A DNA stretch of 64,000 nt from JALSNL01 sp036479585 (GTDB lineage: Bacteria; Bacteroidota; Ignavibacteria; Ignavibacteriales; Melioribacteraceae): positions 1,984,001 to 2,048,000 of the forward strand of contig OZ245062.1 of the NCBI GenBank assembly GCA_965224785.1, read 5' to 3'. Position 1 is the stretch's first letter. Each line of letters opens with the position of its first letter. The notes below the pieces were generated by a model. The model ran no database searches, was not told the origin of the DNA, and saw nothing but the letters and a program-made list of their open reading frames with translations. Position numbers and translations under genes: made by a program. Positions 25,812-34,645 of this stretch are shown here, piece after piece.

Positions 25812-26702
25812 TTATTTATTAAACTTTGCTAGAGCAATAGCACCTAATATGCCTGCTCTATTGCCTAATTTAGGCGGCACAATATATTCATCAAGATTAT
25901 CAACAACTTCAGATATTGAGATATACTCATTTAAATACTCTTTAACTTTTTTCCGAACTATTGGAAAGAGTTGATTTTGTTCCATTACTCCACCACCAAG
26001 AATAATTCGCTTTGGTGCTAAGATCAAAATATAATTCATTAAAGCTTTTGCTAGAAAATCAGCTTGTAATTCCCACGCGTCATGATCTATAGCCAAACTT
26101 TCAGCCTTCACATCCCATCTCTTCTCAATAGCAGGACCAGAAGCAAGACCTTCCAAACAATCTTTATGAAAATTACAAACACTTTCAAATGGATCACTTT
26201 CTTTATCATACGGAATTAATATATGTCCCATTTCCGGATGATTGAAACCATGTAAAAGTTTATCATTAACCATTGCACCGCCGCCAATACCGGTCCCAAC
26301 TGTTATGTAAATAAAATCACTTAATTTGTTGCCAGCACCCCAATAATATTCTCCAAGTGTTGCAACATTTACATCTGTATCAATTACAATAGGAAGGTTC
26401 AAACCATTTTTCAATAACCCTAAGAAATCAGTATCTGTCCAACCGGATTTATTAGTTTTAGTTATATAACCATAAGTTGGAGATTTCTTTCGTAAATCTA
26501 AAGGACCAAAAGACCCTATGCCTATTGAGTTTATTTCATATTTTTCTTTTTGCATTTCGAAATACTCAATACACTGTTGAATAGTTTTTTCTGGTGTGGT
26601 AGTAGGAAATCTTATTTCATCATATATCTCATTAGGATTTGCACCTACTGCACAGACAAACTTTGTTCCTCCAGCTTCAATTCCGCCATAAATTTCTTTC
26701 AT
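25812..26702 (-). CDS. ROK-family sugar kinase, fructokinase-like
   Basis: The 296-residue protein has the ATP-binding start GGIEAGGTKFVCAVG, the catalytic Asp in IDTDVNVATLGE (Asp110), the second phosphate motif TVGTGIGGGAMV and a zinc site made of HPEMGH (155-160), CNFHKDC (176-182). These are the marks of the ScrK/YdhR-type fructokinase subgroup. It should phosphorylate fructose, mannose or glucose; mannose from the two GH92 enzymes is a good candidate. AAGGAG is placed five bases before the ATG. It is 43 bases downstream of the GH92 gene and 53 bases upstream of the symporter, so uptake and first phosphorylation are linked. Confidence 0.9.
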   Translation of the reverse strand: MKEIYGGIEAGGTKFVCAVGANPNEIYDEIRFPTTTPEKTIQQCIEYFEMQKEKYEINSIGIGSFGPLDLRKKSPTYGYITKTNKSGWTDTDFLGLLKNGLNLPIVIDTDVNVATLGEYYWGAGNKLSDFIYITVGTGIGGGAMVNDKLLHGFNHPEMGHILIPYDKESDPFESVCNFHKDCLEGLASGPAIEKRWDVKAESLAIDHDAWELQADFLAKALMNYILILAPKRIILGGGVMEQNQLFPIVRKKVKEYLNEYISISEVVDNLDEYIVPPKLGNRAGILGAIALAKFNK

Positions 26703-26745
26703 AATTTCTCCTTCACTAAAAATAGTTTTTCTACTATGAATATCT

Positions 26746-29634
26746 TTATTTATTATGGAAAAAATATTTTGCTGGAATTTCTTCTTTTGAAATTCCCGGT
26801 CCTTCCCAGAATACTCGATCCCATTTTTTATTCCCTAATTGAAAATATTTTTGTGAAATTTTATAAATACCTTTACGAATTGCATAAGAGCCTCCATCAA
26901 ATATTTCACCATCTAGGTAAAATACATTACCATCATTCGATGAGATAGAGATTGAATAAATTCCATCTTTTGGGATTTTTAAATAACCTTCAAAAGCATA
27001 ACCGAAATAATCTTCTCGCTTTCGCTCATCAGCAGTTATTCTAGAAATAATACCGGTTTCTATAGGTTCGTGCTCATCCAATTCAAATGGATTGATTACA
27101 TGTACATGGTAATATTTGTAGTTTAACCCCAGTGCAAATTTCAATTTGTTTGTATAATCGGTATAATTTTGATATTCCAATTTATTGAGTTGAATAGATA
27201 CCGGAGTGCTTGATAGTATTCCTTCTCTAAATGCAGTAAATCTTATTTGAGTTGTCTTGTTTACAACAATCGATTTTTTGTACAGCATAGAACTTTCAGT
27301 TGGCTCAGTTCCATCAGTTGTGAAATATATTTTAGCTTCACGGTCTTGGCATTTCAACTCAACTTTTCCTGTCTGTAAAAAATGCTGATCAAAAGTAACT
27401 GCATAAGGAAGACTAACAAAAGGCTCAAGCGGTTCAGTAAATGGTCTGGATTCTTTCGCTTCTCCCCAAGTTTTATTTGGTGAATCCCCCATCTTAAAAA
27501 TCAAAGTGCTTCCATTCATTATATCTTCATGTTTGACCCAGGATTTATTATACTCTTTCCCATTTAAAGTTACAGACTGGATATACTTATTATCCTTTGA
27601 AACACTTTCCGCTTTGACGGTGAATTTCTTACCATTTTCAAGGTTGATGGTAACCTTGTTGAAAATTGGACTTCCAAATGCATAAGTTGGATCTCCCGGA
27701 CAAACCGGATAAAATCCCATAGCACTCATAATATACCATGCAGACATTTGTCCACAATCTTCATTTCCACTAATTCCATCAGGCTGATCATCATAAAGTG
27801 TCTCAAGAATTTGGGTTATCATAGCCTGAGTTTTCCAGGGTTTCCCAATATAGTTGTATAAATAAGCCATATGATGACTAGGCTCATTTCCATGTGCATA
27901 TTGTCCGATAAGCCCTGTTGCATCAACAATAACATTGTCGTGTTTTGATTGAATGGTAAAAAGATTATCTAACCATTTGTCAAATTTCTCATCTCCTCCA
28001 ATAGAATCAATCAAACTATTAATATCGTGCGGTGCAAATAAACTGTATTGATAGGAATTCCCCTCAACAAAATGATGGGTGCCTTCAGTTGGATCAAACG
28101 GACTAAGCCAACTACCATCAGAATTCCTGGGTCTCATAAAACCTGTTGATGGGTCAAATAAATTTTTATAGAATTGTGCTCTTTTTTGATAATGAATGTA
28201 ATCTTTTTCTTCACCCAATTGTTTTGCCATTTCAGCAATATTCCAATCGTTATATGAATATTCCATCACTTCAGAAACAGAACCTCCCGGTTGATATCCA
28301 AAATTAGAATAACTTCCAGTTTGATCTACTTGGTTTTTCATTGCTTTAAAAGCAAGCTCCACATCATAATCACGAATCCCTTTATTATATGCATCCAATA
28401 TAATTGGTAGCGAATGATGACCTATCATAGAACCAGAATGCTCTCCCCATATTTCCCAATGAGGTAGCCTACCTGTAATTATATATATTTCTAAAAAGGT
28501 CTTCATAAACTCATTCATTCTTGATGGTTCGGTAATAGTGTAGAGAGGCATTTGTGTTCTGAATATATCCCACAACGACCAGACAGTATATCTTGTAAAT
28601 CCTTCAACTTTATGAATTTTACGATCTCCGCCCCGATAACTTCCATCAACATCGTTTAAGGTAACGGGTGCCATCGCTGTATGATACAAACCAGTATAAA
28701 ATATTCTGCGTTCTCTTTCCGTACCACCTTCTACATCAATTATTGCAAGATGCTTATTCCATAGTTCTTTTGCATCAGCTTTTATCCCTTCAAAGTTCCA
28801 AGTCTTATTCTCAGCTTCTAAATTATTTTTTGCACCTTCAATACTTACTGAAGAAATACCAACTTTAACTAGAATTGTTTCGCCTTCTGTTGTATTATAA
28901 TTTACAAACCCCTTAATGTTAGTTCCCTTAGCAGTATTAATATTGTTCATAATTTTATCATTAACAGCTATACCATAACTCCTAAAAGGTTTTGAGAACT
29001 TTGCATAGAAATAAACATGCTGATCTTCCGCCCAACGTATCGAACGCCTAAAACCGGATATTTCAGTATTACTAATTATGTTAATTTCAGATTCAATTAC
29101 TCTATCACGATTTAGTAAATCGATAATTATATTTGAGCTATCTGATTTTGGGAAAGTATAACGATGAAACCCAGAACGGTTTGTAGATGTTAACTCGGCT
29201 GTTACATTGTAGTCATCAAGCAATACTTTATAGTAACCTGCTGATGCAGTTTCGTTTTCATGATTGAACTTAGAACGATACCCAGTTTTACTATCTTCCT
29301 CCTTACCAACTAATACATTCACCCTACCAGTAGTAGGCATTAGAAGTATGTCACAGAATTCCGGTGCACCAGTACCACTTAAATGTGTATGGCTAAATCC
29401 CATAATTGTTTTATCTGAATAATGATACCCAGACGAACCATCCCAGTTTTCCATCCTAGTGTCTGGACTAAGTTGTACCATACCAAATGGTATCATAGCT
29501 CCTGGGAACGTATGACCATGTCCGCCAGTACCAATGAATGGATCAACGTATTTTGTGTAGTCTTTCTGGTTTTTGGCACAACCTGAAGATAACAGCAATA
29601 CAATTATTATTAACCAAAGTAATTTCTTTTTCAT
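26746..29634 (-). CDS. GH92 alpha-mannosidase lipoprotein with C-terminal HEX_C-like and PA14 modules
   Basis: The 962-residue protein has a lipobox (VLLLSSGCAKN, Cys19), an N-terminal sandwich with YVDPFIGTGGHGHTFPGA and the GH92 catalytic barrel. Family marks are VEGNSYQYSLFAPHD (the Glu expected as acid), YAHGNEPSHHMAYLYNY and GNEDCGQMSAWY (aspartate expected for the general base). GH92 enzymes are calcium-dependent exo-alpha-mannosidases acting on N-glycans, mannans or GPI-type glycans. From about residue 735 a chitobiase C-terminal-like strand module and from about 830 a PA14-like domain follow (DGIYSISISSNDGNVFYLDG); both probably bind glycan. The same tail occurs in the GH92 at 47647 and the GH20 at 50942. 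It lies 17 bases downstream of the GH5-like gene. Confidence 0.93.
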   Translation of the reverse strand: MKKKLLWLIIIVLLLSSGCAKNQKDYTKYVDPFIGTGGHGHTFPGAMIPFGMVQLSPDTRMENWDGSSGYHYSDKTIMGFSHTHLSGTGAPEFCDILLMPTTGRVNVLVGKEEDSKTGYRSKFNHENETASAGYYKVLLDDYNVTAELTSTNRSGFHRYTFPKSDSSNIIIDLLNRDRVIESEINIISNTEISGFRRSIRWAEDQHVYFYAKFSKPFRSYGIAVNDKIMNNINTAKGTNIKGFVNYNTTEGETILVKVGISSVSIEGAKNNLEAENKTWNFEGIKADAKELWNKHLAIIDVEGGTERERRIFYTGLYHTAMAPVTLNDVDGSYRGGDRKIHKVEGFTRYTVWSLWDIFRTQMPLYTITEPSRMNEFMKTFLEIYIITGRLPHWEIWGEHSGSMIGHHSLPIILDAYNKGIRDYDVELAFKAMKNQVDQTGSYSNFGYQPGGSVSEVMEYSYNDWNIAEMAKQLGEEKDYIHYQKRAQFYKNLFDPSTGFMRPRNSDGSWLSPFDPTEGTHHFVEGNSYQYSLFAPHDINSLIDSIGGDEKFDKWLDNLFTIQSKHDNVIVDATGLIGQYAHGNEPSHHMAYLYNYIGKPWKTQAMITQILETLYDDQPDGISGNEDCGQMSAWYIMSAMGFYPVCPGDPTYAFGSPIFNKVTINLENGKKFTVKAESVSKDNKYIQSVTLNGKEYNKSWVKHEDIMNGSTLIFKMGDSPNKTWGEAKESRPFTEPLEPFVSLPYAVTFDQHFLQTGKVELKCQDREAKIYFTTDGTEPTESSMLYKKSIVVNKTTQIRFTAFREGILSSTPVSIQLNKLEYQNYTDYTNKLKFALGLNYKYYHVHVINPFELDEHEPIETGIISRITADERKREDYFGYAFEGYLKIPKDGIYSISISSNDGNVFYLDGEIFDGGSYAIRKGIYKISQKYFQLGNKKWDRVFWEGPGISKEEIPAKYFFHNK

Positions 29635-29651
29635 TTATGCACCTAGTAATT

Positions 29652-30725
29652 TTATTTATGAGTTATTTCCTTTATTAGCTTAATCTCACTGCTATCAAAT
29701 GGAGTTCCATCATTTCTAAAAATATCATGGAACCATATTTCCGGTTCAGACGAACCTTCTTTGGAGCCCCAAGGATAAATAGTTTGTGATTTACCACTTA
29801 CCAATCCCCAACTAATGCAGCTTATATTTTCTGATCTAAAATATGGGAAATGTGTTTCAAATTTACTGTTATTTGTTCTAGCCATATATTCCGTACATAT
29901 CAGCGGACGATTATAATTTCGCAAGTCCTTTACAATTTGTTGAACATCATCGACATTTGAATATTGATGAAATGTTATTACATCTGAATTGCTAAGTGAA
30001 AAACTATTTAGAAAATTATATTCCTCACTATAATTCCATACAGCCACAGATATTGGCTGTGAGGCACCTACATCTCTTGCCCATTTGAAAACACTTTTTA
30101 GTAAGGGAAGACTTTTATTCAATTGTCCTGTATTACCTGGTTCATTGTATAAATCCCAGATTAGTATTCTCTTATCGCTTCCAAAACTTTTTAGAATATC
30201 CTTTACATATAATTCTAGACTATTCCATTTTGCAGAGTCATTTACAACAACTGAACCTGGACCTTGTATCCAACCTGAATTATGCACTCCAGGCTTAGGG
30301 TCCGGTTGCTTTCCAGTTTTTGGATTGTCATTCCAGCAATCATCAAAGAATACAAATATTGTTGCAATACCTTTATTATCTGCTATTTCAAGATATTTAT
30401 TGATTCTTTTCTTAAATCCTTCATGATCAGATTCCCAAGCAAGATTGTGAAGATAAACACGCATTGAGTTGAAACCAATCTCCTTTGCCCATTCAAGTTC
30501 TCTTTCTATTGTTACTGGATCGAATGTATCAGCCTGCCACATCTCTAATTGATTGATTGCACTACTAGGTAAAAAATTTGCACCACTCTTCCATCCAACA
30601 TTTTTATACCAGTCGTTTGCATCTTGTTCAGACCATTTTTCATGATGAATTATGGGACTATCTACACAGCTTATTAATAAAGCTAAAAGTGTAAAACTCA
30701 ATAGTTCTGTTAATATTTTTTTCAT
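29652..30725 (-). CDS. GH5-like glycoside hydrolase lipoprotein
   Basis: The 357-residue protein has a lipoprotein signal (LLALLISCVDS, Cys20) and a TIM-barrel hydrolase with the clan A pattern: GFNSMRVYLHNLAWE, WDLYNEPGN (proton donor Glu195) and LICTEYMAR (nucleophile Glu279), with HQYS between them for the usual His/Tyr. The clan includes endo-mannanases, glucanases and related enzymes, and this subgroup resembles short proteins annotated as cellulase-like in Bacteroidota. The ATG overlaps the stop of the upstream lipoprotein epimerase by four bases (ATGA), so the two are translationally coupled, and the GH92 follows 17 bases on. A role in beta-mannoside or glucoside cleavage together with GH92 is likely. 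Confidence 0.85.
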   Translation of the reverse strand: MKKILTELLSFTLLALLISCVDSPIIHHEKWSEQDANDWYKNVGWKSGANFLPSSAINQLEMWQADTFDPVTIERELEWAKEIGFNSMRVYLHNLAWESDHEGFKKRINKYLEIADNKGIATIFVFFDDCWNDNPKTGKQPDPKPGVHNSGWIQGPGSVVVNDSAKWNSLELYVKDILKSFGSDKRILIWDLYNEPGNTGQLNKSLPLLKSVFKWARDVGASQPISVAVWNYSEEYNFLNSFSLSNSDVITFHQYSNVDDVQQIVKDLRNYNRPLICTEYMARTNNSKFETHFPYFRSENISCISWGLVSGKSQTIYPWGSKEGSSEPEIWFHDIFRNDGTPFDSSEIKLIKEITHK

Positions 30726-31861
30726 TTAGTTGTAAACCTATAAATTGTTGTTGTTGAATAAAGTTCATCTTTTTTTAGAATAGTTGAAGGGAATTGAGGT
30801 TGATTAGGAGAATCGGGATAATGCTCAGTTTCCAGGCAGAACCCTGTACGATGTTGATATGGCAGACTTCCTTTCCCTATATTAGTGCCATCAAGATAAT
30901 TACCGACATAGAATTGAACTGCTGGTTGGTCTGTATAGACTTCCATCAACCGTCCACTTTTCTCTTCATAAACTGTTGCTTGGAGTTGGATGATACTCCC
31001 CGATTTTTCAAATACCATACAATGATCGTATCCAATTCCATTTTTCAATTGCTGATTTTCATCCAAAATATTTTCTCCAATCTTTTTTGGAATAGTGAAA
31101 TCGAATGGTGTTCCAGCTACTGATTCAACCACTCCAAGTGGAATTGCTGTCGGATCAATAGGAATGTATCTATCAGCGTTTAGCCACAATTCATGATCCA
31201 GAATTTTATTTTTGAAATCTGCTGTGAGATTAAAATAACTATGATTTGTCAAATTGATATGCGTCTTTTTATCTGTGATTGCTTTATATTCTATCTTAAG
31301 TGCATCATTATCTGTTAAAGTATAAATAACTGTTACTTTTAGATTACCAGGATATCCTTCCTCGCCATATTTACTAAGATACACAAGTTTTAGAGAAACT
31401 GCATCGTCATTCTTGATTGTAGTAGCATCCCAAACAACTTTATCAAATCCTCTAATTCCACCATGTAAATGATTTATGTTATTGTTCTGAGCCAGTGTGT
31501 ATTCAACTTCATCCAGCGTAAACTTACCATTTGCAATACGATTACCATAACGGCCAACAATAGCACCGAAATATGGAGTAGCTTCAATGTAACTATCCAA
31601 TTTATCATATCCCAGAACTACATCTTCATATTTCCCCTCTCTATTTGGTGCTAATAGAGATTGTATAATTCCGCCATAATTTGTGATGCAGACTTTCATC
31701 CCGTTATTATTAGATAGAGTGAAAATATCAACTGGTTTGGAATCTATTGTCTTTCCATATTGCTCTTTGACAATATTCATTTTAACTTCCATTTTATTTT
31801 GAGAACTGCATGAGTTTATAATTATAACAACCATAAACAAAAATATTTTAGCTGTATTCAT
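30722..31861 (-). CDS. Aldose 1-epimerase, lipoprotein form
   Basis: The 379-residue protein is a mutarotase with all expected residues (ITNYGGIIQSLLAPNR, FGAIVGRYGNRIANG, NHLHGG, LTNHSYFNL, LETEHYPDSPN), preceded by a lipoprotein signal (FLFMVVIIINSCSSQ, Cys18). It therefore acts outside the cytoplasm on sugars released by GH92 and the GH5-like enzyme, whose genes follow; its stop overlaps the GH5 start. Its paralog at 23426-24484 lacks the signal. The 116-base gap upstream (31862-31977) has no gene. Confidence 0.9.
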   Translation of the reverse strand: MNTAKIFLFMVVIIINSCSSQNKMEVKMNIVKEQYGKTIDSKPVDIFTLSNNNGMKVCITNYGGIIQSLLAPNREGKYEDVVLGYDKLDSYIEATPYFGAIVGRYGNRIANGKFTLDEVEYTLAQNNNINHLHGGIRGFDKVVWDATTIKNDDAVSLKLVYLSKYGEEGYPGNLKVTVIYTLTDNDALKIEYKAITDKKTHINLTNHSYFNLTADFKNKILDHELWLNADRYIPIDPTAIPLGVVESVAGTPFDFTIPKKIGENILDENQQLKNGIGYDHCMVFEKSGSIIQLQATVYEEKSGRLMEVYTDQPAVQFYVGNYLDGTNIGKGSLPYQHRTGFCLETEHYPDSPNQPQFPSTILKKDELYSTTTIYRFTTK

Positions 31862-31977
31862 TTTATTATTCCATTCTGTAATTTAAATAATACAAGATTA
31901 AAGCAATTTATCAATTCCTATTTTTTATCCATTCCATCTGCGTGCTATTGATTTTATAACTCCTAAATTATTTTTTA

Positions 31978-33150
31978 TTATGGCTTTACCCACCATTCAT
32001 TAAAGGCAACATGTTTTATTGATCTTTTTCTTTCTGGCAAATGATAAGAATATGTTAAATGTATTTTGCCATCTTTAGTTTGAATTACTGACGGATAAGA
32101 ATATGAACCGTTGTCTTTATTAGATACTTCAAGATGTTTTTTCCACTTCCAAGTAGTTCCTTCATCATTTGATAAAGCTACTGCCAAACTATATCTTCCA
32201 TCTTCAACATCATTATAAACTAAAAGCCAATTACCACTTTTAAGTTTTACTACTTCAATGCTTGCACCAGGATTTAGAATTTCTGAGTCTTTTGCAAAAC
32301 TCCATGAGTCTCCTTCATCAGAAGATTCTGTCATCATTATTCTTCCAGGCTGATCTCCACTGTCTCGCATAAATGCAACAATGTCTCCATTGTTTTTCTG
32401 AACAAAACTAGGTTGAATATTTCCTTTCCCAACCATCGGTAAGCTGCAATGCCAGTTGTTACCGTCATCATTAGAGATTGCAACTATTGAGATATTGAAT
32501 CCATCTGAATAAAGTGGAAGAAGTATTTTGCCATTCTCTAGAATCAAAGGATGAATTCTTGTCATCCATCCAGTCTCTCTTTTCTTCGAATCTTTTGATG
32601 CTTCAATTATCATTGTTTCATATCCGGGAGCATACTCTGCCCAAGCCATTTCTTCATTTTGGTTTTTCTTAAATTTAGTTTCTATTTCTTTCTCAAACTT
32701 TTCATCTGGTTTTAGTAAAATAATATCTTGCCAATTCCAATTTGGAGCATCCGCCTTTTCGTAATCAATTGATGTACGAAATTTAAGAATTGATGTTTCC
32801 CATCTGTTTGCTTGTACAACAATCCATACAAGAAAAAGTTTATTCTCTTTATTTAAGAATAGCACAGGGTTACAATCCGGATGTCCTGGAGTATCAGCCA
32901 TTATAAAAGGTTCGCTCCACTTTTCATCTCCCTTTTTTAACCGAGAGCCTTTGATAGCAACATCATTGGCTGATCTTTCACCACTTCCTTGAAACCAGCA
33001 ACTTAGTAAATCTCCATTTGGTAATTCGACAATACTACTACCATGAACGTGCTGATTTTGTAAAGGAAATATTAATTCTCCATTCATTTTTGATTGAGCA
33101 ATAAGATTTCCAACAAAAAGAAAGAGTATAATTGCAATATGTTTTTTCAT
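31978..33150 (-). CDS. Sialidase-fold (BNR/Asp-box) exported protein
   Basis: The 390-residue protein has a signal peptide (HIAIILFLFVGNLIAQ) and a six-bladed propeller with three clear Asp-boxes (SNDDGNNW, SSDEGDSW, SNDEGTTW). It belongs to the exo-alpha-sialidase-like group whose members include sialidases, but also rhamnosidase- or glucuronate-type enzymes and non-catalytic proteins. An early Arg of the FRIP type is not evident (GSGERSANDV is the nearest), so true sialidase activity is uncertain. GGAGG lies before the ATG at a long distance. It is 18 bases downstream of a T9SS cargo gene. Confidence 0.8.
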   Translation of the reverse strand: MKKHIAIILFLFVGNLIAQSKMNGELIFPLQNQHVHGSSIVELPNGDLLSCWFQGSGERSANDVAIKGSRLKKGDEKWSEPFIMADTPGHPDCNPVLFLNKENKLFLVWIVVQANRWETSILKFRTSIDYEKADAPNWNWQDIILLKPDEKFEKEIETKFKKNQNEEMAWAEYAPGYETMIIEASKDSKKRETGWMTRIHPLILENGKILLPLYSDGFNISIVAISNDDGNNWHCSLPMVGKGNIQPSFVQKNNGDIVAFMRDSGDQPGRIMMTESSDEGDSWSFAKDSEILNPGASIEVVKLKSGNWLLVYNDVEDGRYSLAVALSNDEGTTWKWKKHLEVSNKDNGSYSYPSVIQTKDGKIHLTYSYHLPERKRSIKHVAFNEWWVKP

Positions 33151-33168
33151 ATCAATCTAGCCTCCATA

Positions 33169-34416
33169 TTATTTTAGGACTAATAGTTTTTTTATTTCTA
33201 AAAATTTACCAGCTACAATTTTATAAAAATAAATTCCAGTAGGAAGTTCATTAGCATTAAAAACAATTTCGTAATTGCCAGACTGCTGTTCTTTATTCAC
33301 AAGTGTTTTTATTTTTTTGCCAAGGACATCATAAATTATTAATTTTACATTTGTAGTGGATGCAAAATTTACATCCACTACGGGAATTGAATATTTTATT
33401 TTTGTGCTGGAATTAAATGGATTTGGATAATTCTGTGATAAACTAAATCCTAGCTTGTTGTTCAATTTGTTTTGTATATCAGTAGGACTATTACTTGCTA
33501 CTAAACTAAGATTACGAATTTTCATTTGCCCAATATTCATTCCAGGAAGTTCCCAACCCATGTTCATTCCACCAACTTTATAATCAGCTAAATCTTTAGA
33601 TGAAGAAAGATACCCACGCTGCCAAGCTTCACCTAACGCCTTTATAGCATAGGGGAAGAGGTTCACATCAAATGATATCCACTCATTTGAATGCACACTT
33701 TTAGAAGCAACATTGTCATAAGCAATTGAATAAATTAGAGTTTGTGTTCCATCATCGTGATTGACGTACTTTGCGGGTTTTTCATACCTATCATCATACA
33801 CTTGAACACCAAGCCAAATAAATTCATTTCCATATCCCGGAGAATTAGTGTTTAAATTTTGAATTGTAAAATAAATTAAAAATTGTGCTGCATGATTATT
33901 TGCATCATATCCGGCTTGAATAATTGTTGAATCATTCTCAAGTTTTACTTCCACATGAAAATCAAGATTAGTAAGGCTATCTAACGATGGACTTCCAGGT
34001 CCAGCTGTATTAGGTGGACTCAATCTTTGTTCCACTAATAAATGCGGCCAGCTTTCACCAAGTTGTCTATAGATTCCTCCATATTCATTTTGGGAATTAA
34101 CTCCTAATAGAATATCATATTCTTCAATTCCATCAGGTCCTAAATGCACTTCCTTCTCTGTGTTCGTCCAATGATACCAGCTATTTTGTAATATTACTGA
34201 TTCAATATTTATAAGAGAACTTCTACTTCCCCATTGTCCACAAGTCCATATTGGAGTTTGTGTTGTATCAAATACAATTATTCCTTCAACCATTGGTGGA
34301 TGCGATGGAGCTAACACTTGAAATCCTCTTTGAAAATGTTGATCAGATATTAGCTCTTGTGCTGAGATGCAACTTGTCAGCACAAATATCCATAACAGAA
34401 TATTTTTATTTTTCAT
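33169..34416 (-). CDS. Secreted protein with T9SS type A sorting domain
   Basis: The 415-residue protein has a signal peptide (ILLWIFVLTSCISAQ), a region of about 300 residues with strand-rich, Trp-rich sequence (WTCGQWGSRSSLIN, WYHWTNTEKEVHLG) and a type A sorting domain in the last 90 residues (SLSQNYPNPFNSSTKIKYS to LPTGIYFYKIVAGK). The middle looks like a jelly-roll glycan-binding or lyase-like fold but I cannot assign it. It shares the sorting tail with the protein at 7472. It is the second of three surface cargo-like proteins and starts a short unit with the sialidase-fold gene. The 229-base gap upstream is mostly a repeat. Confidence 0.85.
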   Translation of the reverse strand: MKNKNILLWIFVLTSCISAQELISDQHFQRGFQVLAPSHPPMVEGIIVFDTTQTPIWTCGQWGSRSSLINIESVILQNSWYHWTNTEKEVHLGPDGIEEYDILLGVNSQNEYGGIYRQLGESWPHLLVEQRLSPPNTAGPGSPSLDSLTNLDFHVEVKLENDSTIIQAGYDANNHAAQFLIYFTIQNLNTNSPGYGNEFIWLGVQVYDDRYEKPAKYVNHDDGTQTLIYSIAYDNVASKSVHSNEWISFDVNLFPYAIKALGEAWQRGYLSSSKDLADYKVGGMNMGWELPGMNIGQMKIRNLSLVASNSPTDIQNKLNNKLGFSLSQNYPNPFNSSTKIKYSIPVVDVNFASTTNVKLIIYDVLGKKIKTLVNKEQQSGNYEIVFNANELPTGIYFYKIVAGKFLEIKKLLVLK

Positions 34417-34455
34417 TCAAGTAATCCTTTAATATTTTACAACATAATTTTCATT

Positions 34456-34610
34456 ATTGTCATTTCACAATGACATTTTTTTTGTCTGTCATATTGAAGG
34501 AGTTTGCTTTTTGAACAACTGAAATATCTCAAACTTTAATAGTTATGAGATTCTTCATTCAGTAAAAGACACTTCATTCAGAATGACAGATTCAAACAGA
34601 CGATGACAAT
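34456..34610. repeat. 155-base intergenic element with 8-base terminal inverted repeats
   Basis: ATTGTCAT (34456-34463) and ATGACAAT (34603-34610) are perfect inverted ends. Inside are TGTCATT/AATGACA (34459-34475), CTGTCATATTGAAGG and ATTCAGAATGACAG, the typical words of the TGTCATTCTGA family of dispersed repeats. It has no coding frame and fills most of the gap 34417-34645. Confidence 0.7.
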
Positions 34611-34645
34611 ACTAGTTTCTCATTTTCCTAAAATAAATTTGGGTC

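Noticed and set aside
26550..26948. 132-codon plus-strand frame across the GH92-kinase junction
   Set aside because: It spans the ends of two strong minus-strand genes and is rich in Phe, Ile and Leu, as expected for the complement of AT-rich coding sequence.
31978..33150. True sialidase with a sialic acid pathway
   Set aside because: No Neu5Ac lyase, kinase or epimerase is present and the FRIP-type Arg is not evident, so I keep only a sialidase-fold call.
34456..34610. Insertion sequence
   Set aside because: The 155-base element has terminal inverted repeats but no transposase frame and no clear target duplication, so it is at most a MITE-like repeat.
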